DNA of 64,000 nt from Grammothele lineata (taxonomy: Eukaryota; Basidiomycota; Agaricomycetes; Polyporales; Polyporaceae), in NCBI GenBank assembly GCA_002150815.3, contig NDFF03000100.1:1-64000 (forward strand), written 5' to 3'. Both the position numbers and the translations under genes were made by a program. The notes below the pieces were generated by a model, which ran no database searches, was not told the DNA's origin, and saw only the letters and a list, made by a program, of their open reading frames with translations. Within the stretch, counting starts at the first letter, position 1. Each line of letters starts with the position of its first letter. Below are positions 21,946 to 33,942 of this stretch, piece after piece.

Positions 21946-22909
21946 GCGAGTCTCGAGTCGCTCGTTGGTCGGTCGGCAGTTGTCCGATTCGCTCGTCAAC
22001 AGTTTAGTTCATCTTGGCCGTTCTCACACGTTCTGGACGTTTTATGACGCCATTGCGTGATGAAGACTTGTTTCTGTACTTTTCAGGTTCTCTACTTTAA
22101 GTATTCCCCCTTTTAACAACGTTGTCCGCTCCGATACACGTGCGGTTACATTCTCCTGAGTCACAGGCCTAGCTGCGTTATTAATGGCCAGGAGGATAAG
22201 ACTCGATTCGGACGGTAGCGTATACGTATGCATGTATCACATCTCACCCCACGTCGACGATCCAACAAAGTCGGCCCCGTTCTCGAGCAACGAGAACCAT
22301 CACAACTCGACGAATCTGTCACGGAGCCAGACGACGAAGTCGGACAACCCTCGTCATGCAATCGCGAGGCTTCGGAACGCTGCGGTTCTGTGTTGTCTGT
22401 ACTATACACCGGGGGCATTGACGAGTGAGACACGTAGTTGCACGTAGACTTCACGCGTGCAATACTTACATTGACTCCTGCGTGAAACGTGCTGCGGCAC
22501 GCAGGAATCACATGACTGACATGACTGATGATGCATGCGTGAACCGCTCGACAAAACGAATTGTCTGACAAAATATGATGTCTGCGTGAGCCTTGCGTGA
22601 GACGCGTTTTTATGCGTGCTAATTGAGTGAAACGCGAAAACCGCGCAAAACGCAATTGGCACTTACCATGCTGCATGCGTGAGCCTGGTGGTGATTCCAC
22701 CCGTAACACGCTAGAAAAACTTATTGTGAATTAATAGTGCGTTATCAATGCTCCGTCTAGCATCACAAAATTAGCAACGTAAGTATCCCTAATGTGACGC
22801 CAAAATGATTACGACTGAATCATTCATCAATGCCCCCGGTGATATGTACGTACTACAGCGCAATACACCGACATACGCGTGCTCCCATGGCTCGTGCGTG
22901 CACGAGTGC
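21946..22909. other. intergenic region with TGCGTGA-rich tract
   Basis: The duplicated arm continues to about 22265. From about 22470 to 22690 the motif TGCGTGA recurs several times with no coding potential. Confidence 0.45.
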
Positions 22910-23560
22910 TCAACAAGGCAACTCTTCGTCCTTGTAGTTGAAGAACTTGCCCGTGCCTGCAGGCGTGAGCGCGCGCACGACGCGCACGACGCCCGACACG
23001 CCTTCGGACGGTAGGGGGCTCGGGCGTCGCCTCAGTCTGTGGTAGGCATGTGTATGCGCGCCAGCGTGTGGGTGAGTGGTATTGAGTGTTGGAGGAGGGA
23101 GGGGCACGCAGCGGTGGCGAGCCGGCCTCAGCGGCCTGGACATATCGAGATCGTAGTCAAATCCTAGTTATGCCTGGCCGGCCGTGAGTTTGCTTGTACG
23201 CTTGCCAGGACCCCCACGCCTGCCCGCGCAGTATCCGTACAGTCGTTTGCCTGGTGTAGATGATGTGGAGACAACCGACGCACGAGCATGTTAAGCACGG
23301 CCTTGTTTGTCGAGTATGACGCCGCGTGCTCTTTGCCAAAGTCCCCGCTCAGGCTGATGCGTCCCAACGAGCTTGAGACGTTCACGACCATCTTCTTGGA
23401 GTACCACGCGAGCAGAGGCAGGGAGACTTGTGTGACGAGTGCACGCGCGACGGCGTTGATACGGAGAGTGCAGGCGGTGTCTTCTGAGCACTATAGAGGG
23501 GAGAGTGGCGGCGTCACTGGCCGCGAGCAAGCGAGAAGACGAGAGCGTGTTGGACGCGCG
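22910..23560 (-). pseudogene. SDR2, truncated short-chain dehydrogenase pseudogene
   Basis: Minus-strand remnants of exons 3-5 of the same SDR family: VARALVTQVSLPLLAW, MVVNVSSSLGRIS, SGDFGKEHAASYSTNK, and the end VRALTPAGTGKFFNYKDEELPC. Damage: exons 1-2 with the cofactor site absent, an internal deletion in exon 3 (the LTSSSLLS segment missing), catalytic YSxSK changed to YSTNK with an added residue, a stop in exon 4, and the exon 4 donor lost (CACCG followed by CTGCG). Homology stops near 23560-23600, where the R1 repeat begins. Confidence 0.85.
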
Positions 23561-23609
23561 CCGGGAAGCTCCATGGTTCTCGCGCTGAGCTCAATCTAGT
23601 GAAGGACGG

Positions 23610-26360
23610 CTTGCGCTCTCGTATATATGCTGCGATGCGGGCACCGTGCGTGCTGGCCACGGAAGTCGGAGCCTCGGGACTCGGGAGTGGGAGACGGTGG
23701 CCTTGAGCGCTAGCTCGAGCACGCGTATGGGAGTGACGTGACCGCGTTCGGCTTCCCACGATCACGGACTCCGGTCTGACGCGACGCGTTGATGCGCCGC
23801 TGCCCAAGCCAGCCTCTGTTTGCCAGCCGCCACTCGAACTTCGGCCTCTTTCACGACCTTCTCCTCACATCCCTCCCTTTGCTTGCCCACTCCACTCTCG
23901 CGCATCGTTCACAACCCGTACGCAAGACCCCCACCTTCCCCGACACCACCTGCAACCTGGCGTTGGGCATTCGATCCGGTATGTGGCAGCCTAGTTCTCG
24001 CCACGTCACTATTGCCTTCTCTTCTCTTCCCCTTCCTTCTTCTTTTCTTCTTCTCTTCGCTTTCCCTTCAGCGGACGCAACGCCCTATCGGCCCGACCCC
24101 CAGACGCGTCTCTCTCAGACGCGTCCAGGGACGGGAGGCCGGCCCCCTCCCGCGACCCGCCGCCCCCAGGTACTACTCGTACTGGCCGCAGAGAACCCCT
24201 CCCTCGCGGGACAGCCATTCCCCCGGTCGACCACTCATACTGTGGCCAAGCCTGTCATCGTAAGTCTCGTCCGCCGGGCGCAGTGGCGTGTGCTTGCGCG
24301 GGCCTGGTGGTCCCCACCGCGCTCGTGCCGTGTCTGTGTTCGTTCACAGGCTGCAGGGCGAGTGCGGGCTTTCGGCCTCCAAGTGTGCCCTGGTGTAAGT
24401 CGCGCGCTCCTTCTGGGGGTGCGCGCAGTGGGGACGGAGAACACCATAATGGAGAACGGATGATGGATTAGAGATGTAGGGGACGAGCTCTGTCGGCCCC
24501 TGCTTTCAGCGGGGTAGCTGGCATCTCCGACCTTCAGAGGAAGAAGGAAGACGGAAGACGTGAGACCACCCGCACACGCGAGCGTCCCCTCGGACCCGAC
24601 GCCCTGTGCGTCGGGGGCCCCACTCGCGGGGTCGTCGACCTTGGCCTATCGAATTGAACGGGATGAATATTGGGATTGTCAGGAATCGAGCGCGCGCTGT
24701 CGTCGTGCATCGTACGTCATCGACGCCTTGCCCGGGTCAGAACCTCCCGGACGTACGGTTAGACGTGCGTACGCACGTACGCATACGGCCCGCTCGCGGA
24801 GTCTACCCAGCAGCGGCGCGGTGTCGTCGCTGAGTCTCCTTGCCTTCAGGCGAGGGTGGGCGGCGCCCGCCTACGCTGGTAGCTCCGGGATTTGGGATCT
24901 GGGGGATCGAACTTGGAATCGGGATCTGGGGGATATACGCGAGCTCTGCGCTTGTCGACCCGCTTCGTACGGGTTGAGGGCTTGAGATTGGGATTGTCGG
25001 TTCGATATTATGGGATGACGGATACATGCGCCCGCGCGTGCCCGCGCCGTCGAGCCCCGCGAGAGCGGGACGAGACGGCCAGCGCCGCGCGGGTCGCTAG
25101 AGGCCTAGCTCTATAGACACCTAGGGTGGGACCTGTCGAGCGCGGTCGGCCCCGCTTCGGCGGCGGACGCGACGGCTCGCCTCAGGGACCGAGAGACTCA
25201 GAGCCCCCTTTAATTGGGGCCTGGACTTCGTAGAAAAGTCGCGGCGAGCGTCGTCTGCCGCTGTCCAACGGCCTTTATCTGGCTGGCGGCGGTGGCGGCG
25301 GCGGCCTCGTCGCGCACCGTATTGAAAACACGGCGCCGCGCGCACAAGACCGTGCGCTCATACCGCCGGTCCGTGCGCGGTTGCCCGTGAGTATTATAAC
25401 CAGAGGCGCAAGCCTCGCTGCATTGATTATTACAGAAACGGCGAAAGCCAGACTAAACCCCAGAACAACCGTTAAACGCAAACGAATTGATTTTATCAGA
25501 TGAACATACACCGAGAAACGGGCAGCCGGGCGCGAGCCCGGCTGCTGCAGATCCAGAATTATACATATGTATCTAGACCAGGACCGCGCGCGGCGAGCGC
25601 AGGTACATCTCGCGGCCTGCCCCTTCGATTAAGGGGCCGGCCGCGTGCGCCTGCGCGACCCCCGCGCGGTCTGCAGTGTCTTATGCCTGCGCTGGCCGGC
25701 GCGGGTGAACGTATCCGGGGTTCTCTCTGGCGGCGATGTAGCGTCGGGCACGAGGGGCGTTGACGTCTGTTTATTTTCTTGACTTTTGGCTTCTGTTCGG
25801 TTCCGTTTTCGTTTTGACGGCTTCTGTTTCTGCTTTCTCTGTGGGGTCGGGACGCGCGCTGACGTCGACTTTTTTCGCCCAGGTCCAGGCAGCGCGGAGA
25901 CGTAGGAAAGGCGCGGGCAAGGGAGAGGCGTTGGACGTCGGACTGGGACTGTAGAACGACTCCGCACTGTGAACTTGCTCTACGGCCAGCTGCCGTCGAT
26001 ATCATTAATGACAATTCATCCTCGCTCTCAGCTCGTGTGTATACGTCCACTAGCCCCGTCACTCTGCTCTGTAGGCACCACGCGCCACCTCCACGCGGGA
26101 CGTCCCGTCCGAGAGCTCCGACAGGGGTGCGGCCGAATCGACAGGTTCGCTGGTTGGCAGGCGAGGACGGCGTCGGAACGCGTACGTTGGCATGTCACTC
26201 ATCCACCTTTCCACCATCCCCGCCCACCCGCCGCGCTCTCCGCCCGTCCGGTCACCGTCGCCTGGCGCCCCGACTCCGAAAGTGGGCGCACAGGTGGACA
26301 CATCCAGAGAGTGCAGTACGCGCTCCCGGCGGGGCGGCTGCCTTTGCCAGTCCCTCCTCT
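23610..26360 (+). repeat. R1: arm of ~2.7 kb inverted repeat
   Basis: Matches the reverse complement of about 29200-31995 with interspersed differences, for example GCGCTCTCGTATATATGCTG at 23616, the TTTGGGATCTGGGGGA block near 24893, and the GGCTTCTGTTCGGTTCCG block near 25788. No credible protein. Contains dispersed repeat copy 2. Confidence 0.75.
24082..25758 (+). repeat. dispersed repeat copy 2 (long form, within R1)
   Basis: Bounded by GCCCTATCGGCCCGAC (24082) and GTCGGGCACGAGGGGC (ends 25758). A GTATGT donor-like site at 23979 and TTTTTCGCCCAG ending at 25882 frame it as a 1.9 kb putative intron. Confidence 0.6.
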
Positions 26361-26837
26361 CCAAGTAGGCGTGACGGGTAATTCGAACTCAACCGCCCGT
26401 CCACACGCCGCCCGAGGGGAATCGGTGTGCGCGATGGACGTTATGCATATGCATAGTCTATTCAGGCGCACGTCTGTCCCATTCCGGGCGGTACACCCGG
26501 ACACTACTTGGTGTGGACAGGTCACGAAGTCTTCGAACGTCCATAGCGGCTTCGGAATGCTGCGCTGAACTCTCGACTGTGTCTCCGCTTGTCCGCCCCC
26601 GAGGCCCCCACCTAGCTGGGTGGAGACGCTTCCGTGGTGCCACAGACGAGCACGCTCGTACACACTCGGTCACCGCGTCGAGCTACGACATAACGATCTC
26701 CGGGCGAAGGAGAACTGGTTCTAACCAAATCTTCCTGCGTATAGTTATGTAAACGCGTTAATGGGGCTCATCGTCACAGAGTACAGCGAGATACTCTGAG
26801 CCCGCCCGATCCCACGTTCCCTCTCCTCGTCCACCGT

Positions 26838-27886
26838 TCACCACGGCACCTCCTCGCCCCTGTAGTTGAGGAACTTGCCCGAATCTGCGGGTGTGAGCGC
26901 GCGTATAACGCGCAAGACTCCCGCTACGCCCTCAGAGACGGGAAGCAGAGCTTCGGCGCCACCCATATCTGCACGTTGGATGTGTGCATGTGTGCGTGTG
27001 TATGGGCGTGAGCGTGTGTGTATGTGTAAGTCAGTGAGCGTTGGAAGGGAAAGAAGTGGAAGGGGAGGATCGAAGACGTACCGGTGGCTAGCCAGCCGGG
27101 ACACAGCGAGACGGTGGTGATGTCTGGCCGTTCCTGAGTTTGCTTGTATGTCTGCCCCGCGCGCGCGCATATCCCGAAGTTTCGCCAATGAACACCCGTC
27201 AGTCGCGAGTCCGAGATAAGATACGAAATGTAGCGGGGACGTACCAACATGTTCAGCGCGGCCTTGCTCATCGAGTACGACGCTGCGCGCGCTTTCCCAA
27301 AGTCCCCGCCGATGCTCCCCATCGAGCTTGAGATATGCACGACAGTCTTTTGCGCGCTGCGTGTGACGAGCGGGAGGAAGGCTTGCGTGACGAGCGCGGG
27401 GGCGATCGTGTTCACGCGGAAGGCGGAGAGGAGGGAGGAAGATGTTAGTGTGGTCGCTGTGTCTTCCGGGCACTACGGCGCGAGATCAGTCGCGTGTGAG
27501 CAAGAGGACGAGAACGGGGAGAGGGGAGAAAGAGCACTCACGACACCCGCGTTGTTCACCAGATAGTCCACACCCCGCCCCTCGCCCAGCAGCGCCCCCG
27601 CTGCGCCCGTCGCCGCCACGATCGACGCGTCGTCGGCCACGTCGAGCGTGACAACGTGTACGCGCCCGGAATGTTCACGTGCAAGCGCGGAGAGCGCGGA
27701 AGCTGAGGAGGGGTCGCGGCAGCCCGCGAGGACGGTGGAGGAGGGGCTCGAAGACAAGACTTGGCGCGTGAGTTCGAGCCCGATCCCGCGGTTCGCGCTG
27801 TTCGAGAGCGTGAGTCTGGGACAGTTCGTGAAGGGTCGTGGGGCTCACCCGGTAATGAACCAGATTTGAGGTTGTTCGGAAGACAT
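26838..27886 (-). CDS. short-chain dehydrogenase/reductase SDR3
   Basis: Paralogue of SDR1 with the same five-exon structure, intact splice sites and no stop. Motifs on the minus strand: TGANRGIGLEL (cofactor), LVNNAGV, KTVVHISSSMGSIGG (catalytic Ser), ASYSMSKAALNML (Tyr and Lys), CPGWLATDMGG, ending FLNYRGEEVPW. ATG 27886-27884, TGA 26840-26838. Start chosen because MSSEQ aligns with SDR1 and SDR4. Probable cytosolic NAD(P)H reductase; substrate unknown. Confidence 0.88.
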
Positions 27887-27955
27887 AGCTGAGGTACGGA
27901 CGATGAAAGGACGTCGACTCGATGGTGTCGTATCTTCGATTGGATCGTCCCCTGG

Positions 27956-27964
27956 CTTATATAG
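27956..27964 (-). promoter_or_regulatory. TATA box of SDR3
   Basis: CTATATAAG on the minus strand, about 70-75 bp before the ATG. Confidence 0.5.
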
Positions 27965-29199
27965 CACGCTACGTCTAGGCTCATTCGTAACGCGTCGCAC
28001 GTGGATTGACCTTGGATTATCCTTGCCACAGGTTCATGTGACCCTAAAAAGAGAACGAGGTGAGCGAAGGAATCAACTGTATGAATAACGCAACGCGATA
28101 CGCTCACCCGTTACGGCTCCCGTGAGCGTTTGGCGGCGGGCGAAGCTGCGCAAGAAGACCGTAGGACGGTTGGTGATAAGCGCATTTACAAGATCGGAGA
28201 AAGCCAAGCATTGCAAGAGCGCAGGAGTGACACAAACGAGCCGGCCGGCTTTGACAACGAATACTTACTGTCCATCAGGCTGTGCTGTGAGGAGTCTGCG
28301 ATTTTCTGTGCAGTGGCCACGCGCAGGCAGGAAGGCGACATGAGGAGCTAGAACGACTCGCGTAAAGCATGAGAACAGAAAACATACCTTCTGAAGAGAC
28401 GAGCGGCGCCAGCGGGACGGCCGCCGCGTCTGCACCAGGCGCTCGGACCGGAGATGGGCCATGACAAACTTGAAGTTGCAACTGACACGCTGCTCCGTCC
28501 GTGTGGGGTAACTTGCTGACGTTGTAGCCGTCGCGGGAAACCCAGCATCCGTGGAGACATCGCGCCGGTATCCCTTAGGAAAGAGTTCGTTAGTGTTCCG
28601 ACTGAGGGACGAGTCCAGGGGTGGAGATGTACGTGGTTCTAGTGAAAGTCGGCTGTGCGGTGCGGACGCACGGCAACAACTGACGTCGACCGGCGCCACG
28701 TGGCACGAGCGCTTGGGCCAGCTCGACTCTGGTCGACGCGTGCACGGTGGTTGCCGTTCATGACAATGAACCTCGTTATGAAATGTGTTTACACTACCAC
28801 TAGGAAGACTGGGGCTTAGCTCGTTCTCGTTCTCGTTTTCATGGAGAGCGCGAGGTCGTAGCTCGAGGCAGCGGACGGGCGCGGGAAGTTGGAAGTTGAA
28901 CGTCCCCGCGTGGTCGGGCGGAGGCTTCCAAGGTCACGGACAGGCGGAAACGCATCGTAGCGTTCTGAAGCCGCCGTAGTCTTTCGGGCGAGGTTGAAAG
29001 TGTGTGACCTGTCCACGCTAGTGAGTTGCCACTCCCTCGAAGTGCAGGATCTTGGACAGAGCATACATATGTACATGCGTATAGTGTGCCAGCGTCCATC
29101 ATGATGGCGTACTGTGACGTCCCTATATTGCAGGGTGGATGCGTGACCGTCGAGCGAAGCGTCCCGCTGATGTCTGAGGAGGGATGGGCCAGTCGACGT
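27965..29199. other. SDR3 promoter region and spacer
   Basis: No gene. The first part is duplicated upstream of SDR4 (CGCGATACGCTCACC, GCGTTTGGCGGCGGGCG) and it carries the conserved module at 28660-28712. Confidence 0.45.
28660..28712 (+). promoter_or_regulatory. conserved SDR upstream module, copy b
   Basis: TGCGGACGCACGG, then TGACGTC, then CCACGTGG. It lies 774-826 bp upstream of the SDR3 start. Confidence 0.5.
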
Positions 29200-31995
29200 A
29201 CATGCTTTCCGAGCGAGTCGGGGACGGACGAGAAAGCCCTGCTGTCTAGCCAGTAGGTGGAGAACGCGGCAGGTGAGCGGGGACGGTGGAAAGGTGAAGT
29301 GGCGTAGCGTACGTCCCGAGACCATTCTCTCGCGCCGTCCCGCGGACCTGTCTTCGATTTCGGTCACTTCCGTTCCGGCGGCCGGAGCCCTCGGACGGGA
29401 CCGCGGTGACGCGTGGTGTCTGGAGAGTTGCCATGTGTGGCGGGACATCGACTGGCGGACACGCACGCGCGAGGGGAGGGTTCAAAGCAAGACAGAAACG
29501 TCATTGATATTGAAAACAGCTGGGCGGCGCAGAGTTACAGTCAGTGCTGTGCGCACGTTCTCCTTACAGTAACCCAGCTCATCTAATCCGCCCTCCCGCA
29601 ATCTCCCTACGTGTACGCACCGCGACGTCTGAACCTGAGCAAGGCAAACTACATCAGCAAGCGTTCCAGCCCCGCAGAAAAAGCAGAAACAGAAGCTGTC
29701 AAAAACGAAAACGGAACCGAACAGAAGCAACAAAGCCAGAACGAAGAAAGCGGACAGCGAAACGCCCCTCGTGCCCGACGCCATTTCGCCGCCATCGAGA
29801 GAACCCCGGGTATGTTCACCCGCGCTGGCCAGCGCGAGGTGGACCAGACCGGGCGGGGGTCACGCAGGCGCATGCGGCTGGCCCCGTAGTCAAGAATACG
29901 AAAGGACGGGCTGGCTGCGAGGTGCGCCTGCGCTGGTCCCGCACGGCCTTTGGTCTGGATATCTCTGCAGTGTCGCTTCGTTCTTCGGTGTATGTTCGTC
30001 ATTATCGTCTGGTATAACCAATTTGTTTCATAGTTGCTCTGGCGTTTGCTCTGGCGTTTGCTCTGGCTTGTGCCGTTTCATCAATATTCCGTTGCGCGAC
30101 GAGGCCGCCACTGACGCTGCCGCCTGCCGCAAGGGCCAGCAGCAGCACAGCGACGACGCTCGTCGCGACTTGTTCTCCTGGCCATTACGGCTCCTCTTAT
30201 AAGCTGTTTCTGAATCTCTCGGGTCGAGCCGTCGTGCATGCTTCCGCCGCCGGCCGCGCTCGACCCGTTCGCCTCTAAGTCTCCAATTCCAATTCTCTGG
30301 GTCTCTAGCGACCCGCGCGGTGCTGGCCATCCCCTCCCGCTCTCGCGGGGCTCGACGGCACGGGCGCGCGCGGGCGCGTATATCCGTCACCCCGTCATCT
30401 CATCTCGATCTGACAATCCCAATGAAGTCAAGCCCTCGATCGCGCACGCGAGGTGAGCCGCCGACCTGCATGAAGCTGGTCGACGAGCGCAGAACTCGCG
30501 CGCGCGCATATGTTCCGATTTCCCGATTTCTAGTCCCCCAGATCCCAAATTCCGGAGCTACCAGTAGACGAGCGGACGAAGCGTCGTCTATCCTCGCCCG
30601 AAGGCAAGGAGGCTCAACGACGGTACGGCGCTGCTAGGTGGGCAGACTCCGCGAGCGGCCTGTGCCACGCGTACGTGCGTGCGTCTAGCTGTACGTCCGG
30701 GGGGATCTGACCCGGACAGGGCGTCGACGACGTACGACGTACGACGGCGGGGCGCGCTCGATTTCCGACCATCCCAAATCATCCCAATCGATAGGCCAAA
30801 GGTCGACCACCCCGCGAGTGAGGCTCTCAACGCACAAAGGGCGTCGGGCCGGGTTCGCTCGCGTGCGCCGCCCGCACGAGTGCGTCTGCGCGCGTGGGTG
30901 GTCTCCCATAAGATAGGTAATCCGACCCCTGACGTCCGCCGGCCGCGGACAGCTCCCGAGCGAGGCGGCACTCGCTGGTATGCTCCCCGAAGTCGGCGGT
31001 TCCGCGCGCGAGAGAGGTTGCCTCACCCCGGCATTGGTAAGTGAAGGTGGGCAGAGCTCTTCGTCGCTCGGATACGTCTGCCAATACCCGTGATGTGTAA
31101 AATCTGGATACTGTGGGGTGGATTGGGGGGCGCTCCGGCCCCGCTGCGCGCACCCGAAGGCGCACGACTTATGCAGGGCGCACAAGGAGCGCCGAAAGCC
31201 CGCGCTCGCCCCGTCTGCTCCGCCAGAGTATGGTAGAGGCGAGATGGGAGGTACGAGCGCGGCGGGAGGGGACCGCCGCACAGGCCACCCGGAAAACACA
31301 TGCCTCAGCGCCCGCCGCCCGAGCGCTCGAAGGGAAAAGGCTTGGGACGACGGGCCTGGCCACAGGACATGGGCGACCGGGGGCGGGCGGTCCCGCCAGG
31401 GTGGGGTTCTCTGCAGCCAATACGAGTAGTGGTGGCGGCGGGTTCGCGGGAGGGGGCCGGCCTCCTGTCCCTGGACGGCCTGAGGAGGGGTCGTCCGGGA
31501 GTCGGGTCGATAGGGCGTTGTGTGTCCGCGAGAAGGGGAAGCGAGGAGAAGGGAAAAGGAAGAGGAGAAGAGAAGAGAAGGTGGCATGGCCAGAAGCTGT
31601 CACTTACCTGGTCGGATGCCCGCGCTGAGCTTCGGTTGGCATCGGGGACAGACGACAGCCTTGCGCACGAATTGATAGGACGTAGAAGAACGGACTAGTC
31701 AAGCAGAGGAAGGGAAAGGTGTGTGGACAAGGACGCGGAGGAGGTCGAAGTGTGAGCGGGGAGGAGCGGCTGACACCTGGACGTGGCCGGGCGCCAACGC
31801 GTCGCACCCGAACCCGTGATCGTGACAGAGGCTCAAACGTTGCTCAAACGCGCTCGCCGCTCGCGTCTGACCGGTACGCGTGCTCACAAGTTGGGACCAT
31901 CTTCCCACTCCCGACGCTCCGACCTCTGTGGCCAGCACGCGTACTCGCGGTGCTCACGTCGTAGCATATCCCCAGACAGCGCAGACCGTACGTGT
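29200..31995 (-). repeat. R2: arm of ~2.7 kb inverted repeat
   Basis: Inverted partner of R1, enclosing the SDR3 unit between them. A 300-codon open frame inside (30685-31587, minus) is Pro/Arg/Ser-rich and not conserved in R1, so it is not called a gene. Confidence 0.75.
29764..31516 (-). repeat. dispersed repeat copy 3 (long form, within R2)
   Basis: Edges GCCCCTCGTGCCCGAC (29764) and GGTCGATAGGGC (ends 31516). On the minus strand a GTAAGT donor-like site at 31607 and GCCTTGCTCAG acceptor-like site ending at 29635 give about a 1.97 kb putative intron. Confidence 0.6.
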
Positions 31996-32844
31996 AGGGA
32001 GACTGTAGTAACGGAACGCGTGTCGGGCCACTGTAGAGCGTGCGCACCACGTTGTAGCCCTGTTCCAGCCAGCCGCTGTCAGTGAACGACAATTCGGTCC
32101 TGCGCATGCTTCTGACCCTCCCGTCGTGTGTGTGTCCGCCGGTCTCGTCACGCTAGCAACTTTATAGCCACCATGCGCCACCGCCGTGCAAGACTTGCTG
32201 CCCGAGCGCTCCGGTAGGGTCGCGACCGAAGACGTGCCCGCAGGATGGCACGAGAGGACGGCATCAGGACGCCCTTTAGTACGCCGCTCGTTCGCTTTTC
32301 CACCATCCCCACCCACCCGCCGCGTTCTCCGCCTGTCAGCCAGACAGGGCGGCGTTTCGAATTCCCTCCAGCCGCCAAGGCTCGCGCACAGGGTGTGCAG
32401 CCTCGTGCAGCCTGAGAGATCGCGACTCGGAGACCTGCTGCCGTGCGGCGAGTTGTGTCGGTCTCTCCAAACTGCTCAGACGTCGGCAGATGCCCTGAAT
32501 CCAGCCACTCGTCCGCACTCTGATTGAGGAGTCGCTGTATTTGCTCCTGTATGCGGCAACGCTTAGTGGCGTCAGTCGTAGCTTCGTCCCGGACGTCCAC
32601 AGCGGCTTCGGAACGCTGCGCGCGCCAGATTCTATGCTGTCTCTCTGTCCGTCCGCTCCCGCCGGGCCACAGACAACTACACTCGTTCGCGCTCGACCGG
32701 CGCGTGGAGCTACGGCGTGATGCCCCCCGGGGGTGGGGGGACGAGAACGGGCTATGGCGGAGTCCACCTAGTTGTGTAAATGCGTTGATGCATGGTTTGG
32801 AACAACAGCGCGATAGTCTAGTACGTTCGGCCCGTGTCCACCGC
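31996..32844. other. spacer and SDR4 3' flank
   Basis: No gene recognised. The part from about 32270 parallels the 3' flank of SDR3. Confidence 0.4.
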
Positions 32845-33839
32845 TCACCATGGCACCTGCTCTCCCCTGTGGTTGAAGAACTTGCCGCTGTCCGCAGGTG
32901 TGAGCCCACGCACGACGCGCAGGACGCCCGACACGCCCTCAGAGACGGGAAGGGGGGCTTCGGCACCGCCCATGTCTGTGTGTATGCGCGTGCGCGCGTG
33001 GGTGAATGAGGGAAGGAGGAGAGAGAGAGAATGAGGGGGGAGACGCACCGGTGGCGAGCCAGCCGGGGCATATCGAGACGGTAGTGATATCCGGCCTGTC
33101 TTGAGTTTGTTTGTACGTCTACCAGACCACCCGCGCGTGCGTGCAGGTTCCGTGTGAGCATTCAGCTGGTGGAGACGAGGGGAGGCACGACTTACGAGCA
33201 TGTTCAGTGCGGCCTTGCTCATCGAGTACGACGGCACGTGAGCCTTGCTAATATCCCCGCCGATGCTCCCCATCGAGCTCGAGATGTGCACCACGGTCTT
33301 CTGTGTGCTTCGCTCGAGCAAGGGCAGGAAGGCCTGCGTGACGAGCGCGGGCGCGACGGTGTTGACGCGAAAGGTGGAGAGAAGCGAGGAGGATGTTAGG
33401 GTGAATGCCTTGTCTTCGGTGCACTAGAGTTGGAGGGGCAAACGTTAGTGGATCGAGAACGCAAGGGGAGGAGAAAGGAAGAGCGTACGACACCAGCGTT
33501 GTTCACCAAGTAATCCACGCCTTGTCCCTCTCCAAGCAGCTCCCCTGCCACCCGCGCCGCCGCCGTGATCGACGCGTCGTCAGTGACGTCAAGCGCGACG
33601 ACGTGCACGCGTCCGGGGTGGCCTTGCGCGAGGGCGGAAAGTGCGGATGCCGTAGAGGGGTCGCGACAGCCTGCGAGGACGATGGAGGAAGGGCTGGATG
33701 ACAGGATTTGGCGGGCAAGTTCGAGACCTATCCCGCGATTTGCGCTGTTCGGCATTCGAGGGGTGAGTGTAGGAGCGCGAACGAGGGGACGGAGGGCTCA
33801 CCCGGTGATAAACCAGACGTGGCCTTGTTCAGAGGACAT
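32845..33839 (-). CDS. short-chain dehydrogenase/reductase SDR4
   Basis: Third apparently intact paralogue, five exons at the same positions. Motifs: TGANRGIGLELARQIL, VDYLVNNAGV, KTVVHISSSMGSIGG, PSYSMSKAALNML, CPGWLATDMGGAEAP, ending FFNHRGEQVPW. ATG 33839-33837, TGA 32847-32845. All four catalytic positions (Asn, Ser, Tyr, Lys) are kept. It differs from SDR3 mainly around the active-site exon (DISKAHV for DFGKARA). Substrate unknown. Confidence 0.88.
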
Positions 33840-33934
33840 GATTGAAGAGGGATTGGGTGGGTTGGAAGGCGTGAGGCCAGGAGAGTCGAGTGTTTTCTTG
33901 TATGGCTTTTCCGATCGGATTTAATCCCAGCGGA

Positions 33935-33942
33935 TTATATAG
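33935..33942 (-). promoter_or_regulatory. TATA box of SDR4
   Basis: CTATATAA on the minus strand, about 100 bp before the ATG. Confidence 0.5.

Larger units (their letters stand above)
18835..22265 (+). repeat. left arm of ~3.4 kb inverted duplication (AA7-1 arm)
   Basis: Matches the reverse complement of about 35640-39055 along its length: upstream sequence, the whole AA7 gene and about 320 bp beyond its stop. Small indels and many substitutions in non-coding parts show it is not brand new. The arms are separated by about 13.4 kb. Boundaries are approximate. Confidence 0.85.
26180..28760 (-). repeat. SDR duplication unit 3 (gene plus both flanks)
   Basis: Parallel in order and orientation to about 32270-34740: 3' flank (TTTCCACCATCCCCGCCCAC near 26208), SDR gene, TATA region, CGCGATACGCTCACC block, and the TGACGTC/CACGTG module. 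It is a segmental duplication; boundaries are approximate. Confidence 0.7.

Noticed and set aside
30685..31587. 300-codon minus-strand frame in R2
   Set aside because: Pro/Arg/Ser-rich and not kept open in the R1 copy; it lies within a repeat.
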